Below, one piece after another: positions 20,700 to 26,444 of a stretch of DNA of 26,444 nt. Position 1 is the stretch's first letter. Each line of letters begins with the position of its first letter. The position numbers were made by a program, and so were the translations under genes. The DNA is from a virus. The notes under the pieces were generated by a model. It did not search any database, was not told where the DNA came from, and saw nothing but the letters and a program-made list of their open reading frames with translations. The DNA lies in IMG/VR virus record IMGVR_UViG_3300010883_000368, positions 1 to 26,444 of that record; one strand, written 5' to 3'.

Positions 20700-21970
20700 C
20701 TACAAAATATACTAAGCCAGACGTAGCACCGACATCACCAAACGCAATATTTCGATCAAGCATACCGGAAGATTTTGAATTACCTTCGTGTGGTATCGAA
20801 GACATCGACAGATCTATTTTTAAATTATTCGATGAAGAATTACCACTTTTCTTTGTTCAGAAAGACAATAACACAAAAATACCAGTGATATTTGCTACTG
20901 GAGAAAGAGCTTTTATACTAAGAAGAAATAAGCCATTAACGGATAAGTCTGGTGCTTTGATTCTTCCACTAGTATCAATTTTAAGGTCTGGTCTCGACCA
21001 TGAGCCTACTGCTAATGGCTTCGGCGTTGGGCCTGGTGATGGAACGATGGTCATCTCTAAAAGAAAGCACCACGAATCATCCGACTATTTTAATAAAGAG
21101 AATTCAGAAGGTTTACAGAACCAAGGCAACGTTGTTAACCAAAAAAAGCACCTTGGTCCTTCTTTAAGAAGTTATAGAAGAAATATCGGCACTACTGGCA
21201 TTAGTAATGCACCGTCTGCGCCAGTTACAGAAATCATCTCAATGCCTTCGCCAAGGTATTTTAGTGTAACCTATGAAGTGACTTTTTGGGCACAATATCT
21301 CCAGCAGATGAACGATATGTTAGAAGCTGTCATGTCATCTTACACACACAATCCCTCCAGGTCATTTAAAATTGGGACTGAAAAAGGTTATTGGTTTGTG
21401 GCTTATGTTGATTCAGCGCTTACTGGGGACCTTAATTTTGATTCAATGACTGACGCAGAGAGAATTGTTAAATATAATTTTAGTATTTCCGTTAATGGGT
21501 ACATAATTAATCCTAAGTTCCCTGGTTCACAAACGTTACTGAGGCGTACCTTGTCAGCTCCTGAAATTTCATTTGATACTAGTATTACAAACTCAGCGGC
21601 AACATTTGTTGTAGGAATCCCTAGTGGTCACCCTGAAGATTATATGAATACCGATTTAGAAAACGCAGACGATCCTTTGCCTGGTGCTGGAATCGGCGGA
21701 GTCAAAATTCCAGCTGTCGGCCCAGCTTCCGCAGGGAAATTTGCTGGTGATGTATCTATCAGTGGCGGAACTAGCGCTACTATCGGAGGCAGAAAAGCTG
21801 AAGTTAACAAAGGCGGGGTCTTCGGAGGCGCCGGCGCAAATGAATATTACAGACTTGAAGCTTATATCGATCCATTTACCGGTGAAACGGTCTATCGCAG
21901 GGTTTTGATTAAGTCAAAAAGGTCTAGACACGGCGAAACAGTACATTCTATGCTAAGCATTGAGGATTAG
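20696..21970 (+). CDS. Tail terminator / sheath stabiliser, gp15-like
   Basis: The 424-residue protein lies between the neck genes and the sheath, as gp15 does in T4 (272 residues). The central segment VTYEVTFWAQYLQQMNDMLE (about 190-210), then KGYWFVAYVDSALTGDLNFDSMTDAERIVKYNF, is the pattern of phage tail terminator and sheath-stabiliser proteins: a beta strand, a dimer helix and a further strand. The N-terminal 150 residues and a Gly-rich tract (about 325-380) are extra relative to T4. GGAG lies 7 bases upstream of ATG 20696. Attribution to gp15 rests on order and this motif, so T4 gp3-like tail completion is the alternative. Confidence 0.6.
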   Translation: MTTKYTKPDVAPTSPNAIFRSSIPEDFELPSCGIEDIDRSIFKLFDEELPLFFVQKDNNTKIPVIFATGERAFILRRNKPLTDKSGALILPLVSILRSGLDHEPTANGFGVGPGDGTMVISKRKHHESSDYFNKENSEGLQNQGNVVNQKKHLGPSLRSYRRNIGTTGISNAPSAPVTEIISMPSPRYFSVTYEVTFWAQYLQQMNDMLEAVMSSYTHNPSRSFKIGTEKGYWFVAYVDSALTGDLNFDSMTDAERIVKYNFSISVNGYIINPKFPGSQTLLRRTLSAPEISFDTSITNSAATFVVGIPSGHPEDYMNTDLENADDPLPGAGIGGVKIPAVGPASAGKFAGDVSISGGTSATIGGRKAEVNKGGVFGGAGANEYYRLEAYIDPFTGETVYRRVLIKSKRSRHGETVHSMLSIED

Positions 21971-21983
21971 CGGATTGCAACGA

Positions 21984-21991
21984 ATACTTAT
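21984..21991 (+). promoter_or_regulatory. Putative late promoter element ATACTTAT
   Basis: This exact copy is 22 bases before ATG 22014, in a 43-base gap before the first sheath gene. The SD AGGAG follows at 22001-22005. Confidence 0.5.
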
Positions 21992-22013
21992 CTTATGATT
22001 AGGAGAAATAATT

Positions 22014-25000
22014 ATGGCAGAACAAACATTTAGAAGCCCAGGATTTTTCGAACAAGAAATTGACTTGTCGGCAAGAACTGAAGCTACATTGGGCACACCC
22101 GCAGGAATTATCGGAACTTCGGATTTCGGACCTGCATTTGTGCCAGTTACAATTGGAAGCTTTGCAGATTTTCAAACCCGGTTTGGTGGTTTAAACCCAG
22201 ACCAATTTGGCCCTTACGCGGTAAACGAATTCTTAAAAAGAAGAAGTGCAGTAACATACTGTCGTGTGCTTGGAGCTGGAGCTAATACAACAACTGGAGA
22301 TATTTCAAACTACGAGTCTGGCGGCGTTGTTAAAAATGCTGGCTTTAAGGTAGCTGGCGTTGATGGCACTATGGACGAGCTTGGTCGTAATCTTGGTGTA
22401 GTCCAATTCATTACAGCCAAACACACGATACCAGCCGCTTCGGATATAGGTTTCCCTGTATTCACTGATAACGACAGTTTTCCTTCTGCGAGAGAAAAGA
22501 CGACATTCGCTAGCATGGTTATAACATTGAGTGCTTTGCCTACGTCAACTGACACTTTATCAATTACGTTTGGTAATGCTACCACCCCACAGGTTATTAC
22601 TTATACTGGCGGCGCAGGTACGGATTCCACTTCTTTCGGTAGCGATACTGCTGAGATTTTTGGAGCTAACAATGCTACGACGACTTTAACTGCGGCTTCA
22701 ATCGCAGTTCTTGCAACCGCGGTGTCTGGCTATACTGCTACGTCATCCGGTGCTGTAATTACAATAACTGCAGATACAGCTGCTGTAACCACCCATGACC
22801 TCGCACATTCAGATACTCTGACTGCAGCGGCTACGGTCGTGAAGACTGCTGGAGATACAACAACTGCAACGGACGATACAGCTTACTTGATTAGAGCTGG
22901 CTTGATGACTACTACTGGTTCAACATTCTATGTTATGAATACTGCTGAATTTGCTGAAACTAGAGAAACTCCGGCTGGTTCATTCGCAAATGACACTGCA
23001 AACCCTGACGCAAGTCGTCGATTTAAATTAGCTCTTTGGAGAGCTGATATCGAAGCCGATGCGGATGGCGATGAAGGTGATGCTACTTTTGGGAAAGATG
23101 ATGGAATCAACGGCATCAGGGTTTTTACTGCGTCGCTCGATCCAAATGATCCTTATTACCTCAGTAAGATTCTCAACACGAATCCGGATAAATTTCAAGA
23201 AGAGCAGCACTTACTTTACTGGGACTTCCCAGTTGAAGATGAATTAGCCTCTGTTAAAACAGGTGCAGCTTCTATTGCTATTGTGTCTGGTTCTACAAAT
23301 ACTACAGCAGGCGGAGTACTCGATACGTACGATGACCTCTATGGTAGATTTGATACGAGATATACAGCACCTCAGACTACTAAGTTTATCAGTCAGCCTT
23401 TTGGTAGTACTGAATTTGATATGTTCTATTTTGAATCTCTATCAGACGGTGCATACGCTAACGATAAATTCAAAATATCCATTGCTAATATTAAGGCTTC
23501 TAAAGATCCCAACAATGACTTCGGGACGTTTGAAGTTCAAGTAAGGAAATTTGCGGATTCTGATTTAGCTCCACAAATGGTCGAGCGCTTCCCTGGTCTT
23601 TCCATGGACCCGACGTCTGAAAGATATATAGCTAGAGTCATCGGTGATTTCCGAGTTAGATTTAACTTTGACGAAGTTAATGATGATGAAAGAAGATTGG
23701 TTTTATCTGGAAAATATCCAAATAAATCAGCGTATATTAGAGTCCAGATGACTGATGAGCAAAAATCCGGTGAGATTCCAGACGCTGCTCTTCCTTTCGG
23801 TTTCCGCGGATTGCCATCATTATACACTAGTCCAACAAGGAAAAATGTTCAAGATGGATCTACAAACATTACGACTGCAACCCAGAGATTAGCTTGCATT
23901 ACTGCAACGTCTTTGACCGGTAGTATTGTTCCACCTCTACCATTTAGATACAAGGTTACAAAAGGTTCGGTTAATACATCGCCTGCGTTTTTAGGAGAGC
24001 CTGGATTAAAAGAAAGAGCGGATGCTAGATTCTACTGGGGCGTTAAAAACGACAGATTAGCTTCTGGTTCTCTGAATGTCTATAATGCAAACGGCGGCTC
24101 TGAAATAAACAATCTTGTTCGAACATACACTAAAATGCAGGGTATCCAAAAGATGGATTCTCTCCATGCAGCAGGAGCTCAGTCGGATGATTTCAATAAT
24201 CACAAATTCACTTTGGCTCGTGTTGCTATTAGACAGCAATTAACAACTTCTGGACATATTGATACAAACGGAGCACTTACTGGCTCCGCAAGTCAACACA
24301 TGAAAGAAGCTGTGTACATCAGAAATGGTTCGGTCGATCCAAAATCCTACACTGTCCGTGATGATGTAGAAGGAACGGATAGAATCACATTCGCTAGTTT
24401 AATCAACTCTAGTTCATTACTGTTTAATCGCTTCACTGGCTATGCTAAGTTTACCAACATATTCTACGGTGGATTCGATGGATTAAACATTCTAGATAGA
24501 GACTGCTCAAGAATGAATGATCGATCTGCTTCTACTGAAACTGGCGGAAAAGGTGGAGATTCTATAACTAATGGTATAGGGTTGAGTGGCGGCGACGCAG
24601 GTACTCTTATGGGTGCTGGAAAACTTAACAACGTGATCTCTTCTTACAGAACAGCTGCTGAAATTATGACAGACCCCATGACTGTTCGAACTAACATTCT
24701 TACAATCCCGGGAATCAGAGACAAATACATCACTGATTACGCCGCTGACCTTAACAAAGACTATAGTATGGCTATCTATGTAATGGATATTCCAAACTAT
24801 GATGAGAGCGGCGTCAGACTGTTTGATGACGATAGTGCACGACCAGGGGTTGACAAGACTTCTGAGGAATTCACCAGAAGAGTTGTTGATAACAATTACG
24901 CTGCAACTTACTTCCCTGACGTCTTTATTGAAGATGCTACTAACGGCGGAAGAAGAATTAAGGTACCATCATCGATTGCTGCTTTGGGAGCTCTAGCATA

Positions 25001-25520
25001 TACTGATTCAGTTGCTTATCCTTGGTTCGCACCAGCTGGTTTTAATCGTGGTGGTATTGAATTTGTTAAAAACGTCACAACGCGCTTAACTACTAACGAC
25101 CGTGACGTTTTGTATGATTCTAGAATTAACCCGATTGCAACTTTCCCTGGTGGAGACTTTGTGATCTTTGGACAGAAAACTTTACAAGTGTCTGCGTCTG
25201 CTTTAGACAGGGTCAACGTACGTCGTATGATGCTTGAATTAAAGAGACAAGTGATTGGCGTTGCTGATAAAATGTTATTCGAAATGAATAACGCAACTAC
25301 GAGAAACAGGTTTATAAATCTTGTATCTCCAAGACTGTCACTTATTCAAGCCCAGCAAGGAATCGAATCCTTCAGGGTTGTAATGGATGATACAAATAAC
25401 ACAGAGAGAGATCGTGAAGCAAACCGCTTGAATGGTAAAATTATCGTTGTTCCAACAAGGACAATCGAATTTATTTCTATAGATTTTATTATTACCAACG
25501 CAGGTGTTTCCTTTGAGTGA
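22014..25520 (+). CDS. gp18: Tail sheath protein, T4 gp18-type, enlarged (first of two paralogues)
   Basis: The 1168-residue contractile sheath subunit compares with 659 residues in T4. The N-terminus (SPGFFEQEIDLSAR, GTPAGIIGTSDFGPAFVPVT, ADFQTRFGG) and the C-terminal core (about 985-1168: IAALGALAYTDSVAYPWFAPAG, then a helical Arg-rich stretch and the last beta strands) are the conserved sheath core that packs on the tube. Between them lie insertion domains. One at about residues 166-288 is a Thr/Ala-rich, beta-type block with no charge clusters, probably exposed on the outside. The SD AGGAG is 8 bases before ATG 22014, and a promoter motif lies upstream. A second sheath gene follows after 31 bases. 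Confidence 0.94.
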   Translation: MAEQTFRSPGFFEQEIDLSARTEATLGTPAGIIGTSDFGPAFVPVTIGSFADFQTRFGGLNPDQFGPYAVNEFLKRRSAVTYCRVLGAGANTTTGDISNYESGGVVKNAGFKVAGVDGTMDELGRNLGVVQFITAKHTIPAASDIGFPVFTDNDSFPSAREKTTFASMVITLSALPTSTDTLSITFGNATTPQVITYTGGAGTDSTSFGSDTAEIFGANNATTTLTAASIAVLATAVSGYTATSSGAVITITADTAAVTTHDLAHSDTLTAAATVVKTAGDTTTATDDTAYLIRAGLMTTTGSTFYVMNTAEFAETRETPAGSFANDTANPDASRRFKLALWRADIEADADGDEGDATFGKDDGINGIRVFTASLDPNDPYYLSKILNTNPDKFQEEQHLLYWDFPVEDELASVKTGAASIAIVSGSTNTTAGGVLDTYDDLYGRFDTRYTAPQTTKFISQPFGSTEFDMFYFESLSDGAYANDKFKISIANIKASKDPNNDFGTFEVQVRKFADSDLAPQMVERFPGLSMDPTSERYIARVIGDFRVRFNFDEVNDDERRLVLSGKYPNKSAYIRVQMTDEQKSGEIPDAALPFGFRGLPSLYTSPTRKNVQDGSTNITTATQRLACITATSLTGSIVPPLPFRYKVTKGSVNTSPAFLGEPGLKERADARFYWGVKNDRLASGSLNVYNANGGSEINNLVRTYTKMQGIQKMDSLHAAGAQSDDFNNHKFTLARVAIRQQLTTSGHIDTNGALTGSASQHMKEAVYIRNGSVDPKSYTVRDDVEGTDRITFASLINSSSLLFNRFTGYAKFTNIFYGGFDGLNILDRDCSRMNDRSASTETGGKGGDSITNGIGLSGGDAGTLMGAGKLNNVISSYRTAAEIMTDPMTVRTNILTIPGIRDKYITDYAADLNKDYSMAIYVMDIPNYDESGVRLFDDDSARPGVDKTSEEFTRRVVDNNYAATYFPDVFIEDATNGGRRIKVPSSIAALGALAYTDSVAYPWFAPAGFNRGGIEFVKNVTTRLTTNDRDVLYDSRINPIATFPGGDFVIFGQKTLQVSASALDRVNVRRMMLELKRQVIGVADKMLFEMNNATTRNRFINLVSPRLSLIQAQQGIESFRVVMDDTNNTERDREANRLNGKIIVVPTRTIEFISIDFIITNAGVSFE

Positions 25521-25527
25521 TACTTAT
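25520..25527 (+). promoter_or_regulatory. Putative late promoter element ATACTTAT
   Basis: This exact copy begins at the last base of the first sheath gene's stop and lies 24 bases before ATG 25552. It would allow the second sheath gene to be transcribed on its own. Confidence 0.5.
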
Positions 25528-25551
25528 AGATTGATAACAGGAGTTTAACAA

Positions 25552-26444
25552 ATGGCAGAAAAAATTCTAAAAAGCCCGGGCGTATCCGCTAGAGAGATTG
25601 ACTTAAGTCAACCGGGTCAGGTGGCAATTCAAGGCACACCAGCCGTAATTATTGGTACTGCGCAAAAGGGTCCGGCATTTGTCCCGGTAACTTTTGCAAA
25701 CATGGCCGATTTTAATTCAAGATTTGGACCCAGCGATGGCAAAAAGTTTGGCCCTATTGCAGTAGCTGAATGGATGAGGAATGCTAGGTCTGGTGCTTAT
25801 GTACGAGTGCTTGGGGTTGGTAAAGGAGAAAAAGCTCTTTCAACAGGCGTTGTTGAAAATGCTGGCTTTGTCGTCGGTTCTAGACAGGTACAAGCTACTG
25901 GTTTAGTAGGTCATAACAAGTATGGTGCATCCGGCGGTCCTTTAGGTCGTACAATGTTCCTTTCTGCTATTATGGCTGAAACCAGTACTTCTAAATACTT
26001 CACTGATGCTGGAATTAGCTCTCCTATGAGTGCTTCTATTATTCGTGGTGTCATGATGTTTCCATCCGGCGTTTTACCTGGTCTTTCGGGATCTGGTGCG
26101 TCTAATCCTACAACCGCTTCTGCAAATGCTGCTGGTACAGGGTTTCCTGGAACAATGGTTCAGGCTTATGGTGCTGGATTAAACGCTGGTGCCCGACACG
26201 GATCAATGGATCTATCTGCAAATGGTGGTTCAACATTCACGATGTATTTAAACGGCTACAGTGGAACATATCCATCTGTAATCACTGCATCCATGGATCC
26301 AGGATCAAGCAATTATTTTGCAAACGTTCTAAACACAGATCCAGCCTCGATCGAAAAGAAAGGCCATTTGCTGTATTCTCACTTCGATATTGATTCAGCT
26401 CTTGCTACTGTCGCTCCAAATAATGGAATGCCTGGGCACCGAAC
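25552..26444 (+). CDS. Second tail sheath protein paralogue, truncated by window end
   Basis: The frame is open from ATG 25552 to the last base (297 codons seen), with AGGAG 8 bases upstream. Its start (MAEKILKSPGVSAREIDLS, then GTPAVIIGTAQKGPAFVPVT and ADFNSRFG) matches the first sheath gene at roughly half of the first 90 residues. A later segment (FANVLNTDPASIEKKGHLLYSHF) matches LSKILNTNPDKFQEEQHLLYWDF of the first. It lacks the Thr/Ala-rich insertion at the equivalent place and instead has its own Gly/Ser/Met-rich stretch (about 180-240). The two are therefore old duplicates rather than a recent copy. Whether the rest is intact cannot be seen. Confidence 0.9.
   Translation, partial: MAEKILKSPGVSAREIDLSQPGQVAIQGTPAVIIGTAQKGPAFVPVTFANMADFNSRFGPSDGKKFGPIAVAEWMRNARSGAYVRVLGVGKGEKALSTGVVENAGFVVGSRQVQATGLVGHNKYGASGGPLGRTMFLSAIMAETSTSKYFTDAGISSPMSASIIRGVMMFPSGVLPGLSGSGASNPTTASANAAGTGFPGTMVQAYGAGLNAGARHGSMDLSANGGSTFTMYLNGYSGTYPSVITASMDPGSSNYFANVLNTDPASIEKKGHLLYSHFDIDSALATVAPNNGMPGHR

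Noticed and set aside
23263-23544. 93-codon + strand frame within the sheath gene
   Set aside because: It is a shadow of the sheath in another frame, Leu-rich by codon offset, with no SD and no matching paralogue.
1-26444. Defence system, CRISPR, tRNA, integrase or insertion sequence
   Set aside because: I looked for arrays, cloverleaf-like sequence, recombinase or transposase motifs and toxin-antitoxin pairs and saw none; all genes fit a virion or replication role or remain unassigned.

Overview
The window is a segment of the genome of a tailed, contractile-tail bacteriophage of the broad T4-like (myovirus) type. The evidence is a head-morphogenesis series equivalent to T4 genes 17, 20, 21, 22 and 23, then neck proteins and a tail sheath equivalent to 13, 14, 15 and 18. 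All genes lie on the + strand with tiny gaps or 1-14 base overlaps. I saw no rRNA, tRNA, integrase, CRISPR array or insertion sequence. The divergence from T4 (large insertions in the sheath, capsid and scaffold, a viral bS21-like gene, RuvC in place of endonuclease VII) resembles marine or environmental T4-like phages more than enteric ones. Most starts have a good GGAG/AGGAG Shine-Dalgarno sequence, so the host probably uses SD-led initiation. The host itself cannot be named from the sequence.

Layout. (1) 1-963: end of a tail or baseplate-type structural protein. (2) 953-5850: a DNA replication and recombination block inside the structural genes: RuvC-like resolvase, Zn-finger/TOPRIM primase, a single-chain Mre11-Rad50 fusion (T4 gp47+gp46) and a small zinc-ribbon protein. 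(3) 5871-11329: packaging and prohead initiation: an unrecognised protein in the small-terminase position, large terminase, portal, an unrecognised protein in the T4 67/68 position, and prohead protease. (4) 11329-13771: five small, mostly disordered or beta-rich head-associated proteins and a bS21-like protein. (5) 13831-17506: a long charge-banded scaffold and the major capsid protein. (6) 17507-18871: two short genes, each with its own terminator and putative promoter. (7) 18878-26444: neck proteins, tail terminator/sheath stabiliser, and two tandem tail-sheath paralogues, the second cut by the window end.

How they work together: the portal, scaffold and capsid protein form the prohead. 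The gp21-type protease matures it at [L/I]-x-E sites, candidates for which are visible in the capsid protein, scaffold and small head proteins. The terminase then packages DNA that has been processed by the resolvase and the Mre11-Rad50 nuclease. Neck and sheath proteins finish the particle.

The most notable observations are the Mre11-Rad50 fusion, the bS21 homologue inside the head operon, a repeated intergenic ATACTTAT-type motif that looks like a phage-specific late promoter, tandem divergent sheath genes, and three successive terminators isolating the capsid-associated genes. I found no evidence of a defence or other non-virion system. No non-coding stretch exceeds 300 bases; the longest gap is 17507-17724.
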